A DNA stretch of 59,415 nt from Saprospiraceae bacterium (GTDB lineage: Bacteria; Bacteroidota; Bacteroidia; Chitinophagales; Saprospiraceae), in contig JADKCC010000065.1 of assembly GCA_016714785.1 (NCBI GenBank), forward strand, positions 1 to 59,415. The letters run 5' to 3'. Under the pieces are notes generated by a model. It did not search any database. It was not told the DNA's origin and was given only the letters and a program-made list of their open reading frames with translations. Position numbers and translations under genes: made by a program. This document shows positions 45,099 through 55,950 of the stretch, one piece after another; the first letter of the stretch is position 1; each line of letters opens with the position of its first letter.

Positions 45099-47420
45099 TT
45101 ATTTTTTCAGGAAGGGATCCATCTTGTCTATCGTATTCACAGTAGATTTAAGGGATCTAAGTCTAGTAACAATAAACCACGTCAACGGCACCACACCTCC
45201 GAAGAAAAATACACTTGCCCCGATACCTCTCATCCAAGTAAGCTTATTGAAGATGCCGTAATCTACAAATTCATGTGATCGCCCGTACCAGAGTCCTTGT
45301 TCCACCACGGCTTTGAACTGTATAGAACCAGCAGGAAAAAGATCAAGTACCACCATCAGCATGAGACCAATATTGATGGACCAAAAGGAAAAATTGACTA
45401 CTTTTTTATTCCAATGTTCTTCTTTGATCATAAGTCTAGAAGCAAACAAAAGTGCTGCTAATGATATATTTCCATATACACCCATGAGTGCTGCACATGC
45501 ATGATTGACCGTAAGATATGTGCCGTGCTCAAAGTAATTCATAATGGGAAGATTTATAATAATCCCCAATACTTCAGCCCAAAGAAATTCCAGAAATTGA
45601 CAGCTATCAGAAAAAGAATACTTCAGGAAACCCAAAGTTCCCCAGGCTTTTATGCTCTAACCCATTGATTGCCATTTTGGGCATGTTTTTAAATCTCCAT
45701 GCTTCTACCGTAAGTAAGATTAAGGGAACAAATTGCAAGGGTAGAAAATACACTTCCTAGTGCCATGGTCGCAACAGGCTTGGCATTCCAGTAAAATTAT
45801 GTGATATACCGAGTAGACCAGTGCCGAGAAAAGGATAGTTGCAAAATAAACTACCCTTATGGCAGCCTGCCTGGACACCAGACCCATTAATACCATCAAA
45901 TAACTCACAATGACAGTAATAAATACTTCAAAGAATGCCTCCACCCACATGTGTATAACCATCCATCTCCAAAAATCGGCAATCACAAAATTGGTTTCGG
46001 GTTTGGCCACAAAACCTGATAAAAATAACAAGGGAATCCCTATCACAGAGTATAATATCCAATTGGGTAGATTCCAAGGTTCCTTTTTGATTAATGCTGG
46101 TTTGATACCACGATATACTACGATCATCCATAATATAAATACACCCATCAGGAGTACTTGAAATCCTTTGCCAAAATCTACAAACTCCCATCCTTGATGT
46201 CCTAACCAGTACCACCACTCACCCATTAATCCTAATGGACCCAAGACCATACCTGTAAGCGAACCACCTACTAAAACAAAAGAACAAAATATTGATCAAA
46301 CGTAACTGACCAGGTATTTCTTTTTTGGATAAGATAGGAAGTATAAAAATAGAAGATGCAATCCAGCACGTGGATATCCAGTAAAGCGATAACATCAAGT
46401 GCCAGCTCCTAGATATCGTGACAGGAAAACTATCGTTAATTTCTATGCCAAAAAGCCTAATGCCAATTGACAAAATCATTAATCGTAATCAACCCTTTGA
46501 TACTTGTAGGAAAAATAAAAGAATTGCTACAAAAAAGAATTTAAAGGTTGCTTTTTGGGTAGCGGTAGGAGAAAATGAGTTGACTCTTTCGGTAGAAAAT
46601 AAGTCTTTGTTGGCTGGTTTAAAGAATTTATTGGGCAATTGATTATATTGGCCAATGAAATATAGTACAATCCCACACATGAGCACAAAGGCCAATAACC
46701 CCAAAACACTCCACAAGATAACAGGTGAAGTGGGTGGGTTTCCGGCACTTGGGTCGAATGGCCAATTGTGTGTATAACCATAGGTCTCTCCAGGTCTTTC
46801 GGCTACACATACCCATGCACCCCAGAAAAAAAATGAGCTTAAGTCTTTCACCTCATCTGGACTTTTTATATACTCAGATGTGATGATCCACACCACCCTT
46901 TTTATTGATAAAAATATCTGAATAATATTCCTGTACTTTGGTGTGCATACACTTGAGCAAGGAGAAAATGACAAGTCCTGTTGATTTGTCGTATCTGGTT
47001 TATTTTGAGTTCTTGTTTGACTTTTCGTTGATTTGTTTGATTTCAAATTCATCGGGTGTTACACCATTGACGGTTTTAAAATCATTTATATAAAATTCTG
47101 ACATGGCGAGAGATGTTTGATGCAAGGCTTCTGCCGTAAAGTCAGGCCCTCTTTGAGCACCATCACCAAAGAAGCTACCATATTCCATCAATGCATACTA
47201 TGAAAACTGCTTCTTGTCCGCGTTCAATAGTTTTTGGTCAAAATCTGATTTGTTTTTCATCACTAAAACCAGCCATCGGTGGTGCATCGATATATGTTTG
47301 ATATCCAATCATTCCTACACCCAGCAAACTGATGACCAATATAAATGTCAAAGGTCCCCACCAGTTTTTGGTGTTCATAATATAACTCATACTTTTAGAG
47401 CCATTGTTTTGAGTATCCAT
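45099..47420 (-). pseudogene. norB: Quinol-type nitric oxide reductase NorB (qNOR/NorZ), broken by many indels
   Basis: Successive frames from 47420 down to 45099 carry the qNOR sequence in order: WWGPLTFILVISLLGVGMIG and DAPPMAGFSDE; GSFFGDGAQRGPDFTAEALH; VKDLSSFFFWGAWVCVAERP and YTHNWPFDP; GEWWYWLGHQGWEFVDFGKG; FWRWMVIHMWVEAFFEVF; FEHGTYLTVNHACAALMGVYGN; and FPAGSIQFKAVVEQGLWYGRS. The full protein would be about 760-775 residues and reduces NO to N2O using quinol. At least six frame changes occur, mostly by one-base gains or losses in short runs (for example an expected CC and AA each one base short at about 47200). Either a decaying gene or a poorly resolved stretch. Confidence 0.9.
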
Positions 47421-47568
47421 TCTATTTAATTTAACGAGTTAATTAAAAATAAAATCTATGGTATTTTGGGCAATAGAAGAGTATAGTAGCCCGATATACG
47501 GACTACTATCTCTGAAAGGAACTTTATGTTTAATGTTAAGGAAATAAGTAGCTTTTATTCCCGATGTT

Positions 47569-48967
47569 TTATTTTTTCCAAGGAAGTTTGTTTACAGCAC
47601 GTCCTATCTCTGTGCCGAATCTCACACCTTCTTCAGCATCCATTCTGAAGTGAACCCCTAGTGGTACCCTAGACCATGCATTCTCTTGAGCCATCTCATA
47701 AAAACTAGAAAAAGTCCTAGGATAACCACTAAATTCAGGTCTGTTTTTATGACAATTGTCCGTCATGCTATAGCTGTGGCCAAAGATACTTGCCAATACT
47801 TCTGCGGACGATGCACTGAAAGTGGCGTGGCCTGAAGGATATGCAGGAAATGATGGTGTGATACCTTCATCGCCAGTCAATGGATTGTCTAGATTTGGTG
47901 TCCAAGTAGGGTCTATCAGTCTATTGATATAGGTCTGTGGACGTTCTAAATTATAAAAGTATTTTGAATTCCAACACGCTATACCTGCATCATGGAGCGC
48001 TAAGCCTACTTTTGCATTTGCTACTATAGCTTGCTCTAGACTTGCATTTTCATTTGTATATACCTGATCTGCTATTGCGATCCAGCGTGAAGGGGGACTG
48101 AATGTCAAACCTAATAAATCATCACTCCAGAACTCACCCAACCATTCAGCTTGATAAGACAATGAAGGGGTATTTTGTGCCATTACTTCTATGGCCATGG
48201 CATAAAGACCTGATTTTGGATCCTCACTATATGGTGCATAATAGGAATATGGCCGACAGAGTTTTTGATCTTCATTTATGGCTAAGGTTCGCCCTTTACC
48301 CCAATAAGGAAACATTCCAGCACCAGGTCCAGGAAAGGTTGCTACCCAGTCACCATCTTTTTTGTAGTGGTCTTCCCACTTGTAATCTTCAAATACATTT
48401 TTGTATTTATCAAAGGTTACTTGGTCTGTTTTCATCCATTCCCATACTGCAGATGCTACTGCTTCTCCATGGTATTTAGATCGCAAAAATACGTCTTGGG
48501 TTATTTCTTTTGTGAATTTATTTTCCTTATCTTTGGCTAGAGCATTTATTTTATCATATAAATCTGGCGTTACATCTGGAAAGAGCCGACTGTAAAAGTA
48601 TTTATTTACTGAGTTTACGACGGTAGGCCAGTGGTATTCTTGATTTTCATTTATGGAAGGAATTTTAATCCACTATAAAGGTTTGAAATTGATTTATAAC
48701 TAGGCATGCCTGATACAAAGCTTCATAATTAGCAAGACCTACATAACCAAGAGAATTAGAGACAGGGCCTGGTCTATAACCTGCTGCATGTCTTTCTATC
48801 TCAAGCCATAGAGTATTCCACTCATGAATGATCTTGTAGTCAAATTGATCTACACTTTTGAAATTGAGATTATTATCGCTATTAATATCTTTTCTGCAGG
48901 AAGAAAAAATCGCTACAATTATTAAGATAAATGTAATAATAGTTGGGAATTTAAACTTAGTGGACAT
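47569..48967 (-). pseudogene. Vanadium-dependent haloperoxidase/PAP2-type lipoprotein, frameshifted
   Basis: Lipoprotein signal at 48967 (IFSSCRKD), then a frame ending at 48665; the protein resumes after two indels near 48665-48680 and runs to 47569. The C-terminal part has the phosphate/vanadate site: RPQTYINRL, YPSGHATFSASSAEVL and SRVPLGVHFRMD. Such enzymes are acid phosphatases or haloperoxidases. Its promoter region holds the Rrf2-like operator, placing it first in the NO-reductase transcription unit. Two small frameshifts prevent a full product as written. Confidence 0.82.
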
Positions 48968-48988
48968 ATTGTTTTTTATTTAAAAATT

Positions 48989-49014
48989 AATAATGGACAA
49001 ATGTATCCATTATT
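48989..49014 (-). promoter_or_regulatory. Rrf2/NsrR-like operator overlapping the -7 box (NO reductase group)
   Basis: On the minus strand AATAATGGA-TACATTTG-TCCATTATT, perfect 9-bp arms; the centre is a TAnnTTTG -7 box. It matches the 39985 site in sequence and architecture and lies 22 bp upstream of the haloperoxidase gene start. Confidence 0.75.
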
Positions 49015-49443
49015 AAATTATCTAGATAACTTTTTTTTAATTTTTGATTTTTTATTAAAAAAATTTGCCCCTATACTAATTTACATAATATTTTGTTTTC
49101 AATGATTTATAATTTTTAAAATATTTGTAATTGCTTTTGGTTCAAAGCGCGACTTTAGTCTTAAATTTTATGAATCTGGCAAAAGTCTTACTAAATCACG
49201 ATAAACTTTGACAAAGATTTTTGTCATTACAAATTCTAAAAATCTATAAACAATAATGAAGCAGTCAAAGACCAAAATCATATATCAATAGTCTATAATT
49301 TTAAATCTGATTAGTATATGATTTATAGTTTTTTGATATAATACAAATTGGATTAAAATTCACAAAACAACCCATAGCATCTGCATTCCTTGGAGATTTT
49401 AATCATTAACGTAGCGGTTTATACATTGCTTTATCATAGAGAT
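49015..49443. other. Intergenic region without recognised content
   Basis: About 430 bp of very AT-rich DNA between the haloperoxidase promoter and the haemoglobin 3' end. No gene or clear hairpin recognised. Confidence 0.5.
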
Positions 49444-49806
49444 TTAATTCCTTATGATCTTCATTTGCATGATGATGGCTATGCTTTTGGCCCTTTCTTT
49501 GAGTAGCGTAGCGTGCTCTCCCATAAATGATTCATCTACGGTATTATTAAATAAAAACAACCATCTTTCAAAATGTGCTGTTGTCATAGGATTTCTATTG
49601 TGTGCCATTTGATGTTTTGCCATAGGATTGCCTGTATAATTGCCTGTATAAAATAGAACATTGTCCCAGAAATCGTACATTAATGGCAGGTGTTTATCCC
49701 AATTTACATGGTCAAACATAAAACTTATCATATCGTCGTGTCTTACTTTATCATAAAAACTATTTACGATGATTTCGATGTCTTGGCGATTTTCTAAATC
49801 CTTCAT
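49444..49806 (-). CDS. Truncated haemoglobin, group III-like (copy 2)
   Basis: 120 residues from the ATG at 49806, aligned with copy 1; the longer frame upstream is cupin remnant. All motifs kept: DIEIIVNSFYDKV, HLPLMYDFWDNVLF, GNPMAKH and HFERWLFLF. Last gene of nos copy 2. Intact although the genes just upstream are damaged, which may reflect selection for NO/O2 binding. Confidence 0.85.
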   Translation of the reverse strand: MKDLENRQDIEIIVNSFYDKVRHDDMISFMFDHVNWDKHLPLMYDFWDNVLFYTGNYTGNPMAKHQMAHNRNPMTTAHFERWLFLFNNTVDESFMGEHATLLKERAKSIAIIMQMKIIRN

Positions 49807-49849
49807 GTCTGTTTTTTTTTGATTAATGATATTTGGAAAATGATTGAAA

Positions 49850-50053
49850 TACCTTGTGAGCAACACAGACTATCTTCGCATAAACTTCTGTAGAGTGTCT
49901 TGTTCTTTGTTTTGGCAGGGTGGTCTCTCCTTGTTGTAGGTCCTTTGCCGTGTTAATACCATAAGTTTGCAGACTAGTCTGGTCTAAAATCGCATTAATA
50001 CTATATGTTAAAGGTGTTTGAGCATTTTCCTGAATTTCTTGAATGAGGTTCAT
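49850..50053 (-). pseudogene. Cupin-like gene, decayed (copy 2)
   Basis: Starts MNLIQEIQENAQ, matching the copy-1 start, and keeps DQTSLQTYGI-type sequence. It then loses about 30-40 residues of the cupin core; EVYA and EDSLC near the end are in different frames. An internal deletion plus frameshift, so no functional product. Confidence 0.65.
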
Positions 50054-50054
50054 A

Positions 50055-50824
50055 CTACAAATCTTTTTTATTAAATAATCTAAGTGATAACAAGTAGGGC
50101 AGTATAATCCATAAAAACATGATGAATAGAGACACCATTAAACCTATGGAAGTACCAAACATTTTTTTGAATATGGCCCCTGTATATCCCATTAGAACTG
50201 CAACATCTACCTGGAGCAATACTTGTATTCTCGCCAAGTCTATAGGGTTGAATGCAGCAAGGATGGCCATTGGTTTTCTATAGGATAATCTGCATACTGA
50301 AACATAAAGAATAATACCAAACCATCGTAAATCAAGGACAGAAATAACCATATCATAATGGATAGTCCTATACCGCGGGCTTTGTCTCGCATTAATATAG
50401 CACAAAGCATAGCGATAGATACGAAGACTGTCGTAATCAACATCCCAGAAAAAATGACTGTAATGCCTGTCATACTAGGCACAAATAACAAAACGGGCAG
50501 TCCAATTCCAATAAAAAAGGATGTATTTAAGGCCAACGTAAGTCCTAAGAATAAGGATGACCAAATGGCAGATCTTTTGACGGGCTGACTGACAAGTAAT
50601 TCTATAAATTCTGCACTGTTGTACATGTATATATTTCCAAAAATAATAGACACCAAAGGCACCGTGAGTAAGATGACATTGAGTAGAGACATGATACCTT
50701 TGGATGTATTATCCTCTAGACTAAATATACTCCACGAGAATACACATAATATTAATGTGTAGATCAGTATGATCCGATTCTTGAGGATATCAATGATGAC
50801 AAACTTTGTTATACCACGCATCAC
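50055..50824 (-). pseudogene. nosY: NosY (copy 2), one-base frameshift
   Basis: Same length as nosY copy 1 apart from one base. The first frame ends at ...FMFQYADYPIENQ; the copy-1 reading YPIEKPMAI resumes in the frame 50055-50405. The cause is GAAAACC where GAAAAACC is expected, at about 50280. Both halves are well conserved, including NSAEFIELLVSQPVKRSAIW. Confidence 0.85.
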
Positions 50825-51528
50825 TTTATATTTTTTAGAAGTTTGCTAATGGCTTTCGACACCCTAGATTCGTTGGTCTCGTCAAATAGAGCCGTAATCG
50901 TCTTATTAAATATGACTTCTGATTCTTGCATAAAAATAATATCGCTCAGCATATCATCTAGTTCGCTCAGGAGATGGGAAGTGATGAGTATAAGTTTTCC
51001 CTTTTCTCTTTCTTTGATGATTTTATCTCTTAGTATTTCTGATGCTAATGGGTCTAGACCAGCCGTGGGTTCATCAAGTATCAGCACACTAGGATTAAAA
51101 AGAAAGGCTATGGTGGCGCTCACTTTTTGCGTGGTACCACCTGATAATGTGCGCATCTTTTTCCCATCAAAATGTTCCAGACCAAAGGCATCATAAAGTT
51201 CTGTATCTTCGACGCCGCTGTATGATCGGATATCCCTGATCATATCGATCACTTGTTTGATACTCATATTTTCAGGATATCTACCGATCTGTGGCATATA
51301 TCCGATATCATTTTTGTACTGAACTTCTTTATGTATGTTTTTACCATTGAAATATATGGTGCCATGATCGGGTACCACCATACTCAATATACTTTTGATC
51401 ATCGTCGTTTTGCCACATGCATTGGGACCAATGAGTCCGATACATTTTCCCGCAGATAGTGAAAGAGATACATCTCTAAGGGCCTGCGTTTTGCCAAAAG
51501 ATTTTGATATGTTTTTTAATTCGATCAT
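50821..51528 (-). CDS. nosF: NosF, ABC transporter ATPase (copy 2)
   Basis: 235 residues, intact: Walker A GPNACGKTT, signature LSGGTTQKVS, Walker B VLILDEPTAGLDP, ILITSH. Overlaps nosD2 and nosY2 by 4 bp, as in copy 1. High protein similarity to copy 1. Confidence 0.93.
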   Translation of the reverse strand: MIELKNISKSFGKTQALRDVSLSLSAGKCIGLIGPNACGKTTMIKSILSMVVPDHGTIYFNGKNIHKEVQYKNDIGYMPQIGRYPENMSIKQVIDMIRDIRSYSGVEDTELYDAFGLEHFDGKKMRTLSGGTTQKVSATIAFLFNPSVLILDEPTAGLDPLASEILRDKIIKEREKGKLILITSHLLSELDDMLSDIIFMQESEVIFNKTITALFDETNESRVSKAISKLLKNIK

Positions 51529-52774
51529 AACAGATAAGGTTTTATGACAGGGGCATTATCTTTAAATTCTTCTGGTGTAATGCTCGGAATGAGTTTTTCT
51601 GTACGCTCCAGTAAGGTGACCATAAAACTTCTGAATAGCAACATGGCTATAGGATTGTTTTCGATGATGACAGAATACAAGCTCAGTGGATGAAAAGGGA
51701 TATCTCCCAGACCATCTTTATCTAGATCGTAACCTTCGTATTTGTCCCAATAGTTATGATTAAATGTATTGAGTACCAATGAGCCATTGGTGCTTACATC
51801 AAACGTATTATTGATAAAATTATTCTCATAGACTTTATTTTCCATGCAGTTTGCTTGTATCTTCAGACTGTATCCATTGCCTTGAAATACATTTTTATGT
51901 ATCAAAATTCTATTGGCACCTTCGAGAAAAAGTGCGGATGTATTATTGATAAAGCGATTGCCACGTATCTCGGCATCTGAGATCTCTTTGAGCAGGATTC
52001 CATAAGATGCATCACCAGTACTGTTCATAAATGTATTGCTATACATGACGACTTCCTTGGTAAACATGACTGCAACACCTGCACCATTTTCATCAAATAT
52101 ATTATTGATATAAGCATCATTATTTGAAAACATAAAATGCAAGCCATATCTTATATTTTTCTTAGATATATTGCGCCAGATAATAGAATGCGTTACAAAT
52201 TCAAAATAGATACCATCTCTATGGCCTTCTATGTGATTGCCTATGATTTGTAAACTATCAGATTTCCAGCAGTGGATGCCGTTACCTATTTGTTGCTCTT
52301 CTAGGCCGTAAGCTTTGAGACGATTATTGCGTATGAGACAGTGTTTGCCATATTGGATATAGATGCCAAAAAAGTTATTTTCTAGGACATTATCTTCGAT
52401 GATGACATGGTGAGCATCATAAACCTTGATACCGCCCGGATCATGTAAGGATGCGAAACCTGAGTTTTGCACCTGAAAACCACGGAAAGTGACACTATCA
52501 GATTTGATGGAGACGACTTCATATTTTTTGTCGCCATCTATGACCGGGAGTTCAATCCCGATCATCACTACTTTTTATTGATCACGATGTTGCCTTCTTT
52601 GTATTGGCTATGATATACAAAAACAGTATCATAATCTTGGGCGCTCAGTAAAGCAGATCTGATCTGATTAAATTCTTTATTGGGTCCTACATGCAAAGTA
52701 CGACTATAAGCTAGTGGAATAATAAAATGCACCATTAGCAACCATATAAAATATTTCTGTGTATTAACAGACAT
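51525..52774 (-). pseudogene. nosD: NosD (copy 2), one-base frameshift
   Basis: 416 codons if one A is restored; otherwise identical in length to copy 1. The break is at about 52570, where AATAAAAAGTAG lacks one A of the run (expected N-K-K-V-V-M-I-G). Signal peptide and all beta-helix coils are conserved (IRGNRFINNTSALFLEG). Confidence 0.88.
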
Positions 52775-52780
52775 TTTAGA

Positions 52781-53795
52781 TTATTTTGATTGATTTATGG
52801 TAGCCCAATCTGTTTTTTCTGCGTTAGTTTTTTGTAGAAATTCAGTCGCTTCTGCTTCGGATTTAAAAGCTGCAATGTTGCCTGACATAGGGCTTCTCAA
52901 GGTACCACCTGAAATGTAAAATGCATTTTCAGCAGGTATCAATTCATTATCGCCAGGATAATAATGTACGTAATGGCTTTTCACTTCTTTGTCCCCATTT
53001 TCTTGTTTGAATGCTGCCATGCAAGTGATATCATCAAATTTGTAAACCCCTTCCTTTGGTCGTAATGAGTTCTGCTGCAAAATGGCCTTCAGAAATATTC
53101 ATTTTACAAAAAGCACAGGTATCTTTATGTAAAGTAATGGGTTCAGGTCCATCAGGGCTGCATGCAGTCAACAAAAAAATAGGTAATATTAATATAGCAG
53201 CCTTCGCCCCTTTTTTTAAAAATCTATCTAAAAATCCGGCTTCAAATGCATACACCACTCCTATCAAAACACCACCAATGAGCAATAACCATCCTCCGAT
53301 ATCTGGGATAGAATATGCCCCAAAGTTAAGCAATTGTTTAAAGCCTATTAATGGTGGCTGATATGCCATGCCAGGTACTATGATGGCCGCTGTCGGATCT
53401 AGATTGTGGCCATATTCATATTCCCATCGCCAGAAATCATACATCGCCAGCACACCGAATAATCCGAAACATATTAATAGGATCAATACACTAGTTTTAC
53501 TTTTTTTGTATGCGGAGAATAGAGCCCATAGTCCGAAAAAACCAATAATATAAGGCAAAACCGTAAATTCAATAAACTCTTCTGCATGAATGGTCTTCAT
53601 ACCTATGTAATGATTCAGCCCATTGACGATATCAACATCTCCGCCCATTTTATTGGCATATATGTGTAGTGCTAATCCTTCAGGATATTGAGGAGCATCT
53701 AACTCTATGCGCCAAATAGGAAAAACAATGGCTAATAAAATGCAAATACCGGCTAGTATCAGCATTATTACTGATGTTTTAGAAAATGTATTCAT
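52781..53795 (-). pseudogene. nosL: TM-NosL fusion (copy 2), one-base frameshift
   Basis: Membrane domain (MNTFSKTSVIMLILAGICIL, TM segments as in copy 1), internal lipobox near LLTACS and CAFCKM copper motif are all present. The frame breaks after AELITTKGR at about 53045, where a GGGG run has one G more than the expected V-Y-K-F-D-D-I-T reading. The NosL C-terminus continues in the next frame to 52781. Confidence 0.87.
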
Positions 53796-53871
53796 GAAAA
53801 GTGAATTATTTAGATTATAAAAGATTTTGTAAGAATTACCCTAAGGGTCACAAGCATCTTTTTTTAAAAAT

Positions 53872-53909
53872 AAAAGGGAACAGGGAGATGAATCCAACTG
53901 TTCCCTTTT
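53872..53909 (-). terminator. Intrinsic terminator/attenuator between nosZ and nosL (copy 2)
   Basis: Stem AAAAGGGAACAG/CTGTTCCCTTTT, then a T-rich run, 23 bp after the nosZ stop. Same fold as copy 1 (17767) with paired base changes, which argues for selection on the structure. Confidence 0.8.
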
Positions 53910-53931
53910 GTTTTTGAATTAATTAATAAGC

Positions 53932-55926
53932 CTATTGAGCAGGCGGAGTGGTAGATGTGGCAGCAGTTTTACCTACGTGGTACGTAGGCGGTACCTTGCT
54001 ACCAGCAGGAGAAACTCTTACATAACCTTGCATCTCTTGGTGGAGCGCACTACAGAAGTCTGTACAATATATCGGAGCTATACCTACTCTGTCTGGTACC
54101 CATTTCAACGTGGTGGTTTCACCTGGCATGATGAGTAATTCTGCATTATTAGCACCTTTTACGCCGAATCCATGGGGTACATCCCAGTCCTGCTCCAGAT
54201 TGGTGACGTGAAAATATACCTCATCACCGAGTCTTACACCTTCTATATTATCGGGTGCAAAGTGTGACCTGATGGCTGTCATATAGACGTGTACTTTATT
54301 ACCTTCTCTTACAACTTTTGCTTCAGACTCACCTTTAGCTGCTCTTGGGTGTTTGTTTTCTCCTATAGGATAGATCTTGAGTTGTCCATTATTTCTGATC
54401 AGATCAGCAGGTGCGGATTGTGCATAGTGAGGCTCACCTATCGTAGGATAATCAAGGATCATCTGCATTTTTTCGCCACTGATATCAAATAATTGTGCGC
54501 TTTGTGCCAGCTCTGGCCCTGTTGGCAAATATCTATCTTTAGTGATTTTATTATAGGCTACTAAATATTTAGGAGATGGTTTTCTTGTGTTTCCACCTGG
54601 GATACTTAGGTGACCTACAGAATAAAACGTAGGTACTCTATCCACCACAGTAAGATCTTTGATATTCCATTTTACTATTTCAGATGATACAAAAAACGAA
54701 GTGTACGCAAAACCTTTACCATCAAATTCGGTGTGCAATGGTCCTAAGCCTGGTTTTTTTACTTCACCATAAAGCGCTTCTTCATATTTAACGATAGGAA
54801 TTCCTTCGTATTCTCCATCATACGCTTTATTGGCTATGGCTTTTTGTAACTTGTCAAAACTGAATACAGGTATAATCGCTGCTAATTTACCACTACCTAC
54901 GATGTACTCACCCGTAGGGTCTACATCGCAACCATGAGGTGACTTCGGGCAAGGTATCATGTAGCAAATATCTTTTAGTACAGACACATCAAGTACGGTC
55001 ACTTCATTTTTTATAGTAGATGTACCTGTATGTGTGGCTTCATCCCATACATTGTGCGCATATTTCACTTTTTGTTTTACACCTTTACCTGCCTTTAGAT
55101 ATTCTTCCGCTTTTTTCCAATTGACAGCCATGATGAAATCTTTGTCTTTTTGAGAAGCGTTTACTTCTAATAGTGTATTGGCTTGTTCTGTATTATAACA
55201 AGAGAAGAAAAACCAACCATGAGATTTATCTCTGCCACAACGTGCTAGGTCAAAGTTGACACCAGGAGTTTTAAGTTGGAAAGCTATATCCATCTTACCT
55301 GATTCCTTATCCACACTGACAAATGATATGTGACCTTTAAAATTCTTTTTGTAGGTATCGATAGGCACATCTCCTTCTGAGTAATCAGCGGGCACACTAA
55401 ATCTAGTACCTGCCACTATGTATTCAGAATTTTCTGTACCGAAAGGTGAACTGTGGTTACCTGCACTATTAGGCAACTCTATGATCTCGGCAGTTTTGAA
55501 TGTTTTAAGATCTATTCTTGCTAGTCTCGGTGTGTTATTGGCATTGCCAAATACCCATTTTCCATTTATCTCACCTGCTGTTTGTGATAACTCTACGTGA
55601 TGAAGATCATCCCAAGGTACAAATCCATGTGATGTATTGAGCATGGGTTTGGTCTCTTCGCTGTATCCCCAGCCTTTTTCAGGGTCCACAGAGAAAACTG
55701 GAATTACTCTGAATAGTCTTCCACTCGGAAGACCATAAACAGACATTTGACCGCTGAAACCGCCACTGACAAAGTTGTAATATTCATCAAACTGACCTGG
55801 TGCGACAAATGCTTTGATACTTGAGTCACCCTTCACTGTGGTACCAGCATTTTTGGGTCGACATGACATAGCAAACATCAATACTCCAGATAAGAATAAG
55901 AATGTAAATATTTGTTTGGTTTTCAT
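53932..55926 (-). CDS. nosZ: Nitrous oxide reductase NosZ, clade II type (copy 2)
   Basis: 664 residues, intact. Lipoprotein/Sec signal with MSC near residue 22, all CuZ motifs (DDLHH, SHGWFFF, CPKSPHGCDVDPTGEY, GPLHTEFDGKG, EPHYAQ) and CuA ligands C621, C625, H629, M632. Protein sequence close to copy 1 but third codon positions differ widely. One of the few copy-2 genes without an indel, as expected under purifying selection. Confidence 0.97.
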   Translation of the reverse strand: MKTKQIFTFLFLSGVLMFAMSCRPKNAGTTVKGDSSIKAFVAPGQFDEYYNFVSGGFSGQMSVYGLPSGRLFRVIPVFSVDPEKGWGYSEETKPMLNTSHGFVPWDDLHHVELSQTAGEINGKWVFGNANNTPRLARIDLKTFKTAEIIELPNSAGNHSSPFGTENSEYIVAGTRFSVPADYSEGDVPIDTYKKNFKGHISFVSVDKESGKMDIAFQLKTPGVNFDLARCGRDKSHGWFFFSCYNTEQANTLLEVNASQKDKDFIMAVNWKKAEEYLKAGKGVKQKVKYAHNVWDEATHTGTSTIKNEVTVLDVSVLKDICYMIPCPKSPHGCDVDPTGEYIVGSGKLAAIIPVFSFDKLQKAIANKAYDGEYEGIPIVKYEEALYGEVKKPGLGPLHTEFDGKGFAYTSFFVSSEIVKWNIKDLTVVDRVPTFYSVGHLSIPGGNTRKPSPKYLVAYNKITKDRYLPTGPELAQSAQLFDISGEKMQMILDYPTIGEPHYAQSAPADLIRNNGQLKIYPIGENKHPRAAKGESEAKVVREGNKVHVYMTAIRSHFAPDNIEGVRLGDEVYFHVTNLEQDWDVPHGFGVKGANNAELLIMPGETTTLKWVPDRVGIAPIYCTDFCSALHQEMQGYVRVSPAGSKVPPTYHVGKTAATSTTPPAQ

Positions 55927-55950
55927 TTTACTTTATTTTAAAAGATTGAT

